In this document: in pieces, positions 17,822 through 27,347 of the stretch
How positions within the stretch are numbered: position 1 is the first letter of the stretch
Layout of the letters: each line of letters begins with the position of its first letter
Source: Segetibacter sp.
GTDB taxonomy: Bacteria > Bacteroidota > Bacteroidia > Chitinophagales > Chitinophagaceae
Assembly (NCBI RefSeq): GCF_025963695.1
Contig: NZ_JAOQAH010000098.1
Location: 1-64,000, forward strand
Length of the DNA stretch: 64,000 nucleotides
Direction of reading: 5' to 3'
Notes under the pieces: generated by a model
Told to the model about the DNA's origin: nothing
Seen by the model: the letters and a program-made list of their open reading frames with translations, nothing else
Databases searched by the model: none
Position numbers and translations under genes: made by a program

Positions 17822-18025
17822 GGTATAAAGAATTTATGCAGCAAGTAACAGATACAGATAAAAGTTCTTCTTTAGAAGAATATATAAAACCAGATGAAAC
17901 AGGAATCCTCTACGAGAAAAGATGAGAACGGCGATTGGTCAGTAAAATATTTCTCAGAGATGGACGAAGTCATAGCGCTGCCATTTTTCCAGGTTCAACT
18001 TACTCTGGCTGATATTTACTCCTAA
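17822..18025 (+). pseudogene. Uma2-family (DUF820) endonuclease, C-terminal remnant
   Basis: Two frames read in order give a fragment like the end of Uma2 proteins. YKEFMQQ...SSSLEEYI resembles the SLEEYxLI block. After a frame change near 17915, DENGDWSVKYFSEMDEVIAL and PFFQVQLTLADIYS end at a TAA at 18025, resembling the C-terminal W...EVIxLPxxxxxLxLxxIY pattern. The front of the gene with the nuclease core is missing. The family call rests on pattern memory over about 60 residues. Confidence 0.45.
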
Positions 18026-18037
18026 AGTATCGGCGTC

Positions 18038-19909
18038 CTATTTCCCAAACATCCGCTCTAAATAATCTGCTTTAAACTCCAAATAGGTAGGGCTGCCGTT
18101 GGGAGTTATATTAGGCGTTTTACAGGAGAAAAGTTCCTCTACCAGTACCATCATTTCTTTTTGCCCCAGGCTCCTACCTGTTTTGATGGCTTGTTGTTTA
18201 GCAACACATCTTACCAACTTTTCTCTTTTCGTAAATTTAATATCACTACTAAAGTGTTTGTATTGCTCCAGCAATAATTCAATGGCCATTTTCTCGTTTC
18301 CCTGTAAAATATCTGCTGGCGTGCCCTGCACCACAAAAGTATTATTACCAAAAGGCTCAATCAGGTAACCAAGTACCTTCAGGTCGGGAAGCAAGTCCTG
18401 CATTAAGACAGCATCTGATACACCTAATTGTATAGTAGATGGAAAAAGGCTTTGTTGCGTTGGCATCTGCTTTCCGTGAACCGCCTCGCTGTAGCGCTCG
18501 TACAGCACACGTTCGTGCGCCTGCTGTTGATGCACCAACAAAAACCCTTGTGCTGTGGGGGTTACAATGTAGGCTGCATGAAGCTGGGTTAGGATTGCAT
18601 CGGGCAACAACCTCTGTTTCTGTTCATCCTTTAGTAAAGAGTAGCCAGTGTATTCTAACTGGCCACTTGTGTTTTCTGTTTCGGTATCAGTATACGCATC
18701 TGAAGGCAAGGGTTGAGCAGAAGGTTCATAGAAATCCTTCCAGCTTCTTAACTCACTTCGGTTAGTGCCCTCAATCTTGTGCGCCTGGTTTTTCTGGCTA
18801 AATGTTTTAAAAAGGTTTGATGAAGTAATCGATTCCATCCTATCGCCGGAAACAGGTTTGGAAACAGCTTCCATCTGCTGTATGTCGGCGTTCAAACTAA
18901 AGTCAAGAGATGGTGCAATGCTAAACTGGGCCAAGGCATGCTTTACAGCAGCCTGTACAAATGCATATACAATCTTTTCATCCTCAAACTTTATTTCTTG
19001 TTTTGTTGGATGTACGTTGATATCAAGTTGAGACGGGTCGAGATCTATAAATAAAACATACATCGGGAAACTATCCTTTGCAATCATCTCGTCAAAAGCC
19101 CTCATGACGGCATGGTTCAAATAGGCGCTCTTAATAAAACGGTTATTGACAAAGAAATACTGATCTCCCCTTGTTTTTTTTGCTGTCTCCGGCTTTCCAA
19201 CAAATCCGTAAACATTCATGTAATCGGTGTCTTCGCTTACGCTAACAAGTTTAGAGGTATAAGAGGTCCCAAGTATTTGTGAAATCCTTTGTTTCAGGCT
19301 ACCAGACTCAAGGTGAAAAACCTGCTGTCCATTGCTGGTAAGCGAAAAGAAAATATGAGGAAAAGCCATTGCCACGCGTATAAACTCATCTACAATATGG
19401 CGCATCTCTGCAGCATTGCTTTTCAAAAAATTTCTCCTTGCCGGCACATTAAAGAACAAATTCTTCATACAGATATTTGTACCGGCCGAAGCGCCGCAAG
19501 GTTCCTGCTTCTTTACGATGCTATTCTCCACTTCAAGGCAACTGCCCAGCTCGTCATCCACCTTCCTTGTTTTTAACTCCACCTGGGCGACAGCAGCAAT
19601 AGAAGCGAGTGCTTCGCCGCGAAAACCCATTGTCTTTATTTTAAACAGGTCCTCAATGCTCGAAATCTTTGACGTTGCATGTCGCTCAAAACACATCCTT
19701 GCATCAGTTTCGCTCATCCCCTTACCATTATCAACTACCTGTATCAGGTTTTTCCCTGCATCAGTTACAATCAGTTTTACTTCTGTAGCACCTGCATCTA
19801 CTGCGTTTTCCAACAACTCTTTAACTGCGCTCGCCGGTCTTTGTATAACTTCTCCTGCAGCTATCTGGTTAGCGATATTATCTGGCAACAACTGAATTAT
19901 ATCCGGCAC
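18038..19909 (-). CDS. mutL: DNA mismatch repair protein MutL
   Basis: MutL couples MutS mismatch recognition to strand removal. The 623-residue protein has the GHKL ATPase N-terminus with ELLENAVDAGA, VDNGKGM and GFRGEALASI, a linker (about 340-430) and the C-terminal dimerisation domain. The endonuclease motif DQHAxxExxxxE is altered to HQQQAHERVLYE (coded around 18487-18525). The later CPHGRP-like motif is TPNGSP. The latent-nuclease metal site therefore looks lost or changed, as in E. coli MutL, although I see no mutH here. It is single and convergent with the remnant at 17822-18025. Confidence 0.96.
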   Translation of the reverse strand: MPDIIQLLPDNIANQIAAGEVIQRPASAVKELLENAVDAGATEVKLIVTDAGKNLIQVVDNGKGMSETDARMCFERHATSKISSIEDLFKIKTMGFRGEALASIAAVAQVELKTRKVDDELGSCLEVENSIVKKQEPCGASAGTNICMKNLFFNVPARRNFLKSNAAEMRHIVDEFIRVAMAFPHIFFSLTSNGQQVFHLESGSLKQRISQILGTSYTSKLVSVSEDTDYMNVYGFVGKPETAKKTRGDQYFFVNNRFIKSAYLNHAVMRAFDEMIAKDSFPMYVLFIDLDPSQLDINVHPTKQEIKFEDEKIVYAFVQAAVKHALAQFSIAPSLDFSLNADIQQMEAVSKPVSGDRMESITSSNLFKTFSQKNQAHKIEGTNRSELRSWKDFYEPSAQPLPSDAYTDTETENTSGQLEYTGYSLLKDEQKQRLLPDAILTQLHAAYIVTPTAQGFLLVHQQQAHERVLYERYSEAVHGKQMPTQQSLFPSTIQLGVSDAVLMQDLLPDLKVLGYLIEPFGNNTFVVQGTPADILQGNEKMAIELLLEQYKHFSSDIKFTKREKLVRCVAKQQAIKTGRSLGQKEMMVLVEELFSCKTPNITPNGSPTYLEFKADYLERMFGK

Positions 19910-20040
19910 TATATCTCCTTTTTGTTAAAATGTAAAAATAACCTTCAGCAGGCGCATTTGTATTGGGTTTACAATAATTAAGAAAACTGTGCGTTTTTTC
20001 TTTGTCCTATATAATAAAAATTCTATAACCCAAGCTACCT

Positions 20041-20646
20041 ATGAAAAAAAAACTGGCTATCCTAAGCCTTGTCGCCTTAAGCCTCGCATCGTGCGAAAAG
20101 AAAGTCGACAGTATTGTTAACGGCATGACAAACAAAAGTGCCCCAATGAAAATTGGCGAGTTTGTGAAGTTCATTATCCCAAAGGGAGACCAATTCAGCG
20201 ACAGAAGCAGTTACAGCGCAACCAATTATCAGCAGCAATCTTTTATTGTCAAGTTCGATAGCTCAGCTATTTACCAGACCATCGTTCCTTCTAACCAAAA
20301 TGATATAAACAAGCTCTTTGGTTTTAGCGACAACAATGCGCAACATCATGAGTATAGCGCCCGATTTGGCTGGAGATGGAGCGATAACGAATTGCAGCTT
20401 TTTGGCTACGTGTATAACAACAGCGTTATGAGCTTTAAGGAATTGGGAATTATTCCGATCGGCGTAGAAACAAATTGCTCCATTAAAGTAGAAAAAGAAA
20501 CATACCTGTTTACTCTAAACGGAAAGGAAACCAAAATGCCAAGAGAAAGCAAAACAACTACTGCTGAGGGTTACCGGCTGTATCCTTATTTTGGCGGAGA
20601 CGAATTAGCTCCACATCCTATTTCTCTTTGGATTAAGGAGTTGTAA
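20041..20646 (+). CDS. Putative lipoprotein, unknown function
   Basis: The 201-residue protein has a lysine-rich N-terminus, a hydrophobic segment and a lipobox ending at C18 (SLASC), so it is very likely exported and lipid-anchored. The mature part is rich in aromatic residues and short strands, ending YRLYPYFGGDELAPHPISLW. This resembles jelly-roll or concanavalin-like folds found in Bacteroidota lyase-like proteins, but that is only an impression. No catalytic residues can be named. It starts 131 bases from the divergent mutL start. Confidence 0.75.
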   Translation: MKKKLAILSLVALSLASCEKKVDSIVNGMTNKSAPMKIGEFVKFIIPKGDQFSDRSSYSATNYQQQSFIVKFDSSAIYQTIVPSNQNDINKLFGFSDNNAQHHEYSARFGWRWSDNELQLFGYVYNNSVMSFKELGIIPIGVETNCSIKVEKETYLFTLNGKETKMPRESKTTTAEGYRLYPYFGGDELAPHPISLWIKEL

Positions 20647-20792
20647 ACGTAAATGCCCTTTATTGAAGTCGGGCTTTCGAGCTTACAGATGTTCATTGTC
20701 CCAATTTCCTAATTTTCTTCGCCAGGTTCTCCTCCTGTTGCCAGGTACTAATGTTGTATTTCTTTGGTAGTCGCCAGTTGTTCTTATAGCAT

Positions 20793-20812
20793 CATCGTTG
20801 CGTCGCACACTT
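20793..20812 (-). repeat. Dispersed intergenic repeat, copy 5
   Basis: On the minus strand AAGTGTGCGACGCAACGATG, one base from the consensus. It lies in the 20647-21039 gap, where I see no other feature. Confidence 0.85.
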
Positions 20813-21039
20813 CATCCGAAGAGGTAAAAGCAACTTGACCAAGCCCAATTTTAGCAGCTGGATGTTCTATAATAGTAAGCACCTGGTGAAAGAGTACTTT
20901 CGGCCCCGTTCCTCAATGCCTGCAAGTTGTAAATATTTCCCTTTCAAAAAGCGACTATTATGACCAAAAAGTAAATACAAAGCGAATGTAAAGTGTGCTT
21001 ATTTTGCAATCTGAAACAATTCAGTTTATAAATTGCTAT

Positions 21040-23688
21040 ATGATTAAGATTACGTTCGCTTTATTCTGTGCTTTTTTTATAAATGCCGGATATATTTTTT
21101 TTGAAGAAAATTCCGGTGTTGCCAACATAGATAAAAGTCTGTACAGTAAAGACTCTGCTCGCAATGCCACAAGTTGGCCACCTGAGTTAAGTGTTACAAA
21201 TTTCACAGGCGCTGATCTGACTCCCAGCCCAGCCTGCCTTGCTGTGGCCGCTACTGGTGAAGTATTTGTTGGAGTGGATCAAATAGGGTCTCTTGGTAAA
21301 ACCCCTGGTAAAGGCAGCATCGTAAAGCTAATCGACAGCGATAACGACGGTAAAGTAGATAAGCATACCCAGTTTGCTTCGGTTGATAATCCACGTGGTA
21401 TTATTTCCCTCGGAAACCAGGTTTTTGTCCTTCATACTACTTTTTCTAAAGAAACCAAACTGGCAACAGGCATGGACCTGGTAGTTTTCGAAGACAAAGA
21501 CAACAATGGCGTAGCGGATGGCCCCGAAAAACCTCTTATTGAACACCTTAGTTCACCTAAATTTTTACAAAGCCGCGGCACTGACCATGCTACAAATGGG
21601 ATAAGGATGGGTATTGACGGATGGATATATATTGCTGTAGGCGATTTTGGTTTTCACAATGCCATCGACAGGTCAGGTAAAACGTTGACTATGCTTGGAG
21701 GGGGAATTGTGCGGGTAAGGCCAAACGGTAAGGAAATGGAGGTTTACACGCACGGCATGCGCAATGTGTATGACGTTGCAATAGATCCGTACATGAATAT
21801 TTTTACACGCGATAACACCAATGATGGAGGAGGTTGGAACATTCGTTTTAGCCATCAAATTCAATCGGGAGAATATGGTTACCCGCTTCTTTTTAAACAT
21901 TTTACAGAGGAAATTCTACCCGCTTTGGTTGACGTTGGGGGTGGTTCTGGTACAGGCAACTTATTTATGGACGACCCGAGCTGGCCCGAAAAATACAATC
22001 ATGTACCAATGATGGCCGATTGGGGTAAAAGTGCACTTTATCTTCATCGCGTAACTCCTGACGGTGCAAGTTTTACACAAAAGGATGAAGAGTTTATAAA
22101 ACTAGCGCAGATAACAGATTTAGATATCGATGGTTCTGGCCGTCTTTACTTATCCGCCTGGGATGGCGCAGGTTATTCCGGTAGCGCAAATAAAGGGTTT
22201 GTTGTACGTGCGGTACCAAAGAATTGGAAGTATAAGGCATTTCCGGATGTAAAAAAGTTATCGGTTAAAAAGCTTGTAGAATTATTGAAATCCAACAGTG
22301 CTGTTGCCCGTTTGAATGCGCAACAGGAACTTTTAAATCGCCCTGCTAAAGATGCTAGAAAGGCTTCCTTAAAAATTGCGCAGGATAAATCGTTGCCGCT
22401 CTACAATCGGGTAGCCGGAATTTTTACTTACGCCCAGGCTGCGGGTGAGACCGGAACGCAAAACTTACTGAAGTTGACTGAAGATAGTGATGTGAAGGAA
22501 TGGGCATTACGGGCGCTGGCTGATCGCAAAGAATTTGTAAAAAACGTACCCGTCGAATTTTTTATCAAGGCCCTTAACGACCCTTCACCCCGGGTACAAG
22601 TGGCATCAATTATAGGTCTTGGCCGGTTAGACCGTAAGGAAGCAATACCAGCTTTGTTGCAGGTAAAAGTTCCTGGTTCGTTTGCAGCCCCTCAAAAAGA
22701 CAAAGAAGGTCCTCATGCCACTCCCAACTCAGCCATTATTCCTGCACATCTTGCTGTTCGTTCTTTGTTAAACCTCAATGCAGTTAATGAGTGCGTTAAT
22801 GCAATTGGATCTGAAAGTTCAACAATGGCCCTTTGGGCTTTACGGTACATGCATGACCCAATAGCTGTTGACGGATTAATAGCAGCATACACAAAAACGA
22901 CTGACAAGGAACTTAAAGGCAAAATCATTACTACTTTATCTCGCCTGTATAAAAAAGAGGCACCACAGGAAGGTTTATTCTGGTGGAGCACTCGTCCTGA
23001 TGGTCACGGTCCATACTATCGGGCAATGGACTGGGAGTTGTCGCCTTCCATTAAAAAGTTTCTTAGTGAAGAAAAGGATAAATCAATATCAGAAAAGCAG
23101 CTTTTTGCAGATTTGAATGCTAAGTTTCAAATGGGTATAACTGAGTTTGGAGGAGAAGAGACTATTGCTGCCAAAGAAGAACCTAAAATCGATCTTGAAA
23201 AAATTAGAAATAAAAAAGGGCAGATTGGCGAATCATCTATAGAAGACGTGATGCTGGCGATGGCCAAAATTACAGGTGACCCGACGCTGGGTAAAACCCT
23301 TTTCACCAGGCAGGGATGTGTGGCGTGCCATAGTATTAATAAGGGCGAGGCGTTGAAAGGACCGTTTATGGGCCAGGTAGGATCTATTATGAACAGGGAA
23401 CAGATTGCCGAGTCAATTCTAAAGCCTAACGCATCCATTTCACAGGGTTTTGCAACTGTACTCATTACTGCAAAAGGAAATAAAAGCTATACCGGCTTTG
23501 TGACTGCTGAGACGGCGGACAAAATTACGATGAGAGATATTGCAGGCCAGGTTAGTACTGTCAGAACAGCAGATATCATTAGCAGGAAAGAGATGGAAAC
23601 CTCAATGATGCCTTCTGGCCTCGCAAATGCTTTATCATATGAAGAATTTGCATCGCTCATTACCTTTTTGTCGCAACAGAAGAAGTAG
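21040..23688 (+). CDS. Secreted propeller-HEAT-cytochrome c oxidoreductase
   Basis: The 882-residue protein has three parts. After a signal peptide (MIKITFALFCAFFINAGYIF) comes a beta-propeller of the membrane-bound dehydrogenase / sugar dehydrogenase-like type (about 40-410). It contains calcium-loop-like DSDNDGKVDKH and DKDNNGVADGPE. HEAT-like repeats follow (about 410-640). A C-terminal cytochrome c domain has CVACH (C760, C763, H764) and a likely axial methionine near the end (TSMMPSGLANAL). Such proteins are common in Planctomycetes and Bacteroidota and are thought to oxidise sugars or related compounds in the periplasm, passing electrons to the heme. The substrate is unknown. The frame is open from 20995, but the signal peptide fixes the start at 21040. 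Confidence 0.87.
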   Translation: MIKITFALFCAFFINAGYIFFEENSGVANIDKSLYSKDSARNATSWPPELSVTNFTGADLTPSPACLAVAATGEVFVGVDQIGSLGKTPGKGSIVKLIDSDNDGKVDKHTQFASVDNPRGIISLGNQVFVLHTTFSKETKLATGMDLVVFEDKDNNGVADGPEKPLIEHLSSPKFLQSRGTDHATNGIRMGIDGWIYIAVGDFGFHNAIDRSGKTLTMLGGGIVRVRPNGKEMEVYTHGMRNVYDVAIDPYMNIFTRDNTNDGGGWNIRFSHQIQSGEYGYPLLFKHFTEEILPALVDVGGGSGTGNLFMDDPSWPEKYNHVPMMADWGKSALYLHRVTPDGASFTQKDEEFIKLAQITDLDIDGSGRLYLSAWDGAGYSGSANKGFVVRAVPKNWKYKAFPDVKKLSVKKLVELLKSNSAVARLNAQQELLNRPAKDARKASLKIAQDKSLPLYNRVAGIFTYAQAAGETGTQNLLKLTEDSDVKEWALRALADRKEFVKNVPVEFFIKALNDPSPRVQVASIIGLGRLDRKEAIPALLQVKVPGSFAAPQKDKEGPHATPNSAIIPAHLAVRSLLNLNAVNECVNAIGSESSTMALWALRYMHDPIAVDGLIAAYTKTTDKELKGKIITTLSRLYKKEAPQEGLFWWSTRPDGHGPYYRAMDWELSPSIKKFLSEEKDKSISEKQLFADLNAKFQMGITEFGGEETIAAKEEPKIDLEKIRNKKGQIGESSIEDVMLAMAKITGDPTLGKTLFTRQGCVACHSINKGEALKGPFMGQVGSIMNREQIAESILKPNASISQGFATVLITAKGNKSYTGFVTAETADKITMRDIAGQVSTVRTADIISRKEMETSMMPSGLANALSYEEFASLITFLSQQKK

Positions 23689-23868
23689 TTATAGAGTACA
23701 AAACGTTATTCTTAATTATAAAATACCGTGTAGATATGTTGGCTTAGCAAGCTGTCTTGCAAAAAAGAGCGAAATTTTGTTGATATTCCAAGTTGCCATA
23801 TAGGCTAATGGTGAATGCCCGCTTTTGATAAGGGAGGAAGAATTATCTCTATTATTACTTAAAAAAAC

Positions 23869-23894
23869 AAACCCTTCCTGGAAAGGAAGGGTTT
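23869..23894 (-). terminator. Bidirectional terminator hairpin
   Basis: AAACCCTTCCT and AGGAAGGGTTT form a perfect 11-bp stem with a 4-base loop. On the minus strand a long T-run follows, so it mainly serves the gene at 24086-24652; on the plus strand TTTTG follows. Otherwise the gap 23689-24085 shows nothing. Confidence 0.85.
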
Positions 23895-24085
23895 TGAATT
23901 AAATAAGAATATTGCCCCCAATACTCATAGTAAAAGTGGGGTTATTATCTGAACAAGACAACCACATAAACATGTGATATTTGATTTTTAAGCCTTCTTT
24001 TAAAGAGAATTAAGATAAGTGTTTAAATAAGCACTGCTGCATCTAAACAAAACAAAGGAAAGCTGTCATTGTATGAGAGCTGGAA

Positions 24086-24652
24086 TTAGGAGCCTTTATT
24101 TTTTTCCTGTAAAATTTTTTCAATTGCTGCACCTGCTACTGAGGCAAACTCTTTAAATTGTTTATCAGACGACGAGTCACTCTTACATTCCCATGTAACC
24201 GACCCATCACTATTCTCCTTTTTAAACAACTCCATAGTGTTATTACCCGTATCCTTACCAGTGCTTCTGAAATATAATTTGTAAACTGTGTCCCCTTCAT
24301 TTCCGCTCAACAGGTTGACATCTACTTTATAAATTTTTCTTTTATGCTTAAAACTAACCTTTCTCGCTACAGGAGTTTCGGCACTTACATTAGAAGAGAT
24401 GTTTGTTTGAGTTGTGTTATTGAAACTCAGCATTGCAACTGAAACTAACAGTAATCCTATTATTCCAGTAAGGAAATACTGTCTTCTGATTAGTGTCTTT
24501 CTTCTTATTTCAACAACCTCTACCGGGTAGAACACTAAACTAAATTGTTCTGAGTGTTTAAGGTATTTAGACAGTCTGAATTTAAAAACAATAAGGGCGG
24601 CTATACAACAAAGAGCAATAAAAGGGTAATAATTCAATACTTGTTCCATCAT
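24086..24652 (-). CDS. Two-helix membrane protein, unknown function
   Basis: The 188-residue protein has two hydrophobic helices: YYPFIALCCIAALIVFKFRL (about 8-27) and YFLTGIIGLLLVSVAMLSF (about 59-77). A basic loop lies between them, followed by a soluble polar domain of about 110 residues that should face the periplasm. The C-terminal domain is rich in charged residues and has no motif I recognise. No partner genes nearby; the terminator at 23869-23894 follows. Confidence 0.7.
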   Translation of the reverse strand: MMEQVLNYYPFIALCCIAALIVFKFRLSKYLKHSEQFSLVFYPVEVVEIRRKTLIRRQYFLTGIIGLLLVSVAMLSFNNTTQTNISSNVSAETPVARKVSFKHKRKIYKVDVNLLSGNEGDTVYKLYFRSTGKDTGNNTMELFKKENSDGSVTWECKSDSSSDKQFKEFASVAGAAIEKILQEKNKGS

Positions 24653-24939
24653 TAATACTTTTTAATTACAGAACGGGTCAACAACAACTGATTTTATGTT
24701 CTTATAAAATTTAAAAACACTCTATAATCAACAAAAGGGCCAAATTGTTGTAAAACCAGACTAAACATTTATACAAAGCAAACCGGAGAAGGGGAATGTC
24801 TCACGTTTGTAACCAATAATTTAGTGGCACGGGCCTTCAATTGTAAGAATGCCCGTTAAATTTTTTAAGGCAAGAGCAGGCGTGGTAATACTATTACTGT
24901 AATATTAATCTGCTTTCTAACATTACTGTAAATATTTGT

Positions 24940-25365
24940 TCAAAGTCTTTTTTTATTCTCTGCGCGTTCGTCTTTCCATACCAACCGTAACCGTTTTGCT
25001 TCTTTGAAGAAATCTGTACACTTTCCATCACCTCGTCCTGTAAATCCACCTGATGGCGCACATATATAGTTACAATCTGCATCAACAACGGTTGTAAAAC
25101 GGTCGCAGCAGTCTGAAGATATGGTGTACACTTTCTTCGATTGATATTCGTACTCATAAACCTCTCCGGGCGGGTTCCATACATGCTCCTTTTTTATACT
25201 TTCAATTCGCATCAAAATACATGATGGAGTCTTTTGTCCTACCGCAGCAGTCGATACTATTGCTGTTGCAGAGTCGCCGGGAGCTGGAGATAAAGCCTTA
25301 GTTGAAATTTTTCGGCTACATCCCAGGAGCGTGATTGTTATAAAAAAGCAACTAAAACAGTTCAT
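24940..25365 (-). CDS. DUF6970-type lipoprotein
   Basis: The 141-residue protein has a short signal and lipobox-like LLGCSRK (cysteine about position 16). A domain follows that matches what I know of DUF6970 in Bacteroidota: PSCILMRIESIKKE, NPPGEVYEYEYQSKKVYTI, CCDRFTTVVDADCNYICAPS and GGFTGRGDGKC. The domain carries six cysteines, likely disulfide-bonded in the periplasm. Function unknown. Confidence 0.75.
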   Translation of the reverse strand: MNCFSCFFITITLLGCSRKISTKALSPAPGDSATAIVSTAAVGQKTPSCILMRIESIKKEHVWNPPGEVYEYEYQSKKVYTISSDCCDRFTTVVDADCNYICAPSGGFTGRGDGKCTDFFKEAKRLRLVWKDERAENKKRL

Positions 25366-25521
25366 AGATTCAGAATTAGTTTAGCAAAATACAGGAATCA
25401 AAGTTTTACACCAGCTATCAGCAAATATCATTTATGTCCCTGCTTTCTCTTTTTTACCCAACATTTACGTGAAATTGGAAATATACTTTATGAGAAACGC
25501 TGAGTTTTTGTATGAAAGTAG

Positions 25522-25541
25522 AAGAGTGCGACGCAACGATG
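25522..25541 (+). repeat. Dispersed intergenic repeat, copy 6
   Basis: Core AAGAGTGCGACGCAACGATG, two bases from the consensus. It lies about 70 bases upstream of the icd promoter. Confidence 0.8.
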
Positions 25542-25610
25542 TTCGGTTACGTTTTTGTAGCTGACTACCCGATCGTTTTTTGTAAGACAATTTAGTATGT
25601 ACACATAACT

Positions 25611-25618
25611 TACCTTTG
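25611..25618 (+). promoter_or_regulatory. Probable -7 element of the icd promoter
   Basis: TACCTTTG matches the Bacteroidota primary-sigma -7 consensus TAnnTTTG and lies 36 bases before the icd start codon. A TTTTTTG run about 28 bases upstream is a poor fit to the usual -33 spacing. Confidence 0.5.
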
Positions 25619-25653
25619 CAACGAGAAAAATTTTTACTCTAAAACATCATAAC

Positions 25654-27108
25654 ATGACTAAAATTGCCGTAGCTAAAGGCGATGGAATAGGACCAGAAAT
25701 AATGGACGCTGTTCTTCAAATTTTTAACGCTGCCAATGTTCCGCTTGAATATGAATACGTTGATATGGGTAAGTGGGTGTTTGATAAGGGATACAGTAAT
25801 GGAATGACGCCGGCAGCACAGCAAACGATAGAAAGCCTGGGTATTTTGTTTAAGGGCCCAATGGAAACCCCTAAAGGCAAAGGCGTAAAAAGTGTAAACG
25901 TTACGGCACGAAAAACCTGGAATACTTACGCTAACAAGCGCGTTTTTCAAACGCTTCACGGTGTAGATACAGTTTTTTCGAAAGCAGGCATTCCAATAGA
26001 TATTACCATAGTTCGTGAAAATATAGAAGATACATACGGCGGAATTGAACACATGCTTACGCACGATGTTGCCCTAAGCCGTCGTTTCATTACCCAGCCC
26101 GGAAGTATGCAGGTAATTAAGTATGCTTTTGAGATGGCTAAAAAGAAAGGCACCCGGCGCATTACCTGTGGTCATAAGGCTAACATTATGAAGCTAACGG
26201 ACGGCTTGTTCCTTCAAACTTTTTATGATGTTGCAAAAGAGTATCCGGAGCTAAAAGCTGACGATATTATAGTTGATGACCTATGTATGAAACTCGTGAC
26301 CCGTCCTGATTTATTTGACGTGGTTGTACTTACCAACTTGCAAGGTGATATTGTTTCTGACCTCTGTGCCGGATTGGTTGGTGGGTTGGGTTTTGCGCCT
26401 TCGGCAAACATCGGCGACCACATTTCTATTTTCGAAGCGGTTCACGGTACTGCTCCGGATATTATGGGAAAAAATATTGCAAATCCTACCGCGCTATTGT
26501 TAAGCGGTCTTGCTCTTCTTCGCCATGTAGGATTGATGGAAAGCGCGGCAACAATCGAAAATGCTTTGTTATATACTTTAGAGCAAGGCGTACATACCGG
26601 AGATTTTGGAGACCGGTCGGTTCCATCAATGAATACAACGCAGTTCTCTGAAGCAATTGTTGGCAATTTCGGAAAAGTTCCCGCAATCAGCCCAAGGCCG
26701 ATGTTGGAAAATCAGCCTGCTACGCCTACCGTTTTTAAACTCGATAGAAACCCGATGCTGGAGAACAGTGAAAACATTAATGAAACGATCATCGGTGTCG
26801 ATATGTTTATTGAAAGCAATGCACAACCGGCAGTGATAGCTGAGAAGTGCCTACAGCATACTTTCGGACTTTTTAAACTGGTGACGATTAGTAATCGTGG
26901 TACGCAGGTTTGGCCTACAGGAAGCATGTACACCAATCTTGTAAATACTTATGCATGCCGTTTTGAAAGTATCGGTGAAGTCTCCGTTACCCAAACAGAT
27001 ATTATAGAGTTATACAGACACCTCGCCCAGGACTTTAAGATTTGCTCTACCGAGCTTTTAAATGTTTGGGATGGCAAGAAAGCGTATTCATTGGCGGCAG
27101 GACAGTAG
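25654..27108 (+). CDS. icd: Isocitrate dehydrogenase (Thermus-type, with C-terminal extension)
   Basis: The enzyme oxidatively decarboxylates isocitrate to 2-oxoglutarate in the TCA cycle, usually with NADP. The 484-residue protein opens with KIAVAKGDGIGPEIM. It has RENIEDTYGGIEH as the substrate loop, the catalytic lysine segment near GHKANIMKLTDGLF, aspartates in VDDLCMKLVTRPDLFDVVV, and the dinucleotide region FEAVHGTAPDIMGKNIANPT. About 140 residues after position 340 form the extra C-terminal domain typical of the Thermus-like class; E. coli Icd (about 416 residues) lacks it. It is followed by a strong terminator at 27130-27157. Confidence 0.93.
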   Translation: MTKIAVAKGDGIGPEIMDAVLQIFNAANVPLEYEYVDMGKWVFDKGYSNGMTPAAQQTIESLGILFKGPMETPKGKGVKSVNVTARKTWNTYANKRVFQTLHGVDTVFSKAGIPIDITIVRENIEDTYGGIEHMLTHDVALSRRFITQPGSMQVIKYAFEMAKKKGTRRITCGHKANIMKLTDGLFLQTFYDVAKEYPELKADDIIVDDLCMKLVTRPDLFDVVVLTNLQGDIVSDLCAGLVGGLGFAPSANIGDHISIFEAVHGTAPDIMGKNIANPTALLLSGLALLRHVGLMESAATIENALLYTLEQGVHTGDFGDRSVPSMNTTQFSEAIVGNFGKVPAISPRPMLENQPATPTVFKLDRNPMLENSENINETIIGVDMFIESNAQPAVIAEKCLQHTFGLFKLVTISNRGTQVWPTGSMYTNLVNTYACRFESIGEVSVTQTDIIELYRHLAQDFKICSTELLNVWDGKKAYSLAAGQ

Positions 27109-27129
27109 AGAAGCCGCCAGCTATTAGCT

Positions 27130-27157
27130 GAGAGCCGCGGGGCTCTCATTTTTTTTG
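27130..27157 (+). terminator. Terminator of icd
   Basis: GAGAGCC and GGCTCTC form a 7-bp stem with a 4-base loop, followed by ATTTTTTTT, a classic intrinsic terminator 22 bases after the icd stop. Confidence 0.88.
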
Positions 27158-27217
27158 TCTTGCTGTTGTTGATTAAGCTTGTTTTTATTTTTCAACCAGC
27201 AACGTTCCTAACCGCAG

Positions 27218-27237
27218 CATTGTTGCGACGCTCCGTT
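27218..27237 (-). repeat. Dispersed intergenic repeat, copy 7
   Basis: On the minus strand AACGGAGCGTCGCAACAATG, the CGGAGCGTCGCAAC variant shared with copy 12. Confidence 0.75.
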
Positions 27238-27347
27238 TTAAGGGTGGTAATTCTTATGAACTTTTACCAGGTTATGAGTTGTTAACTTTTGCGGCATCCC
27301 TTTTTAGTAAGACAACAAAATGTACTTTTATTACCTAATTTAGTAGG

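Noticed and set aside
24894..25184. 96-codon minus-strand frame overlapping the DUF6970 lipoprotein
   Set aside because: It overlaps in another frame a gene with signal peptide and conserved cysteines, and has no features of its own.
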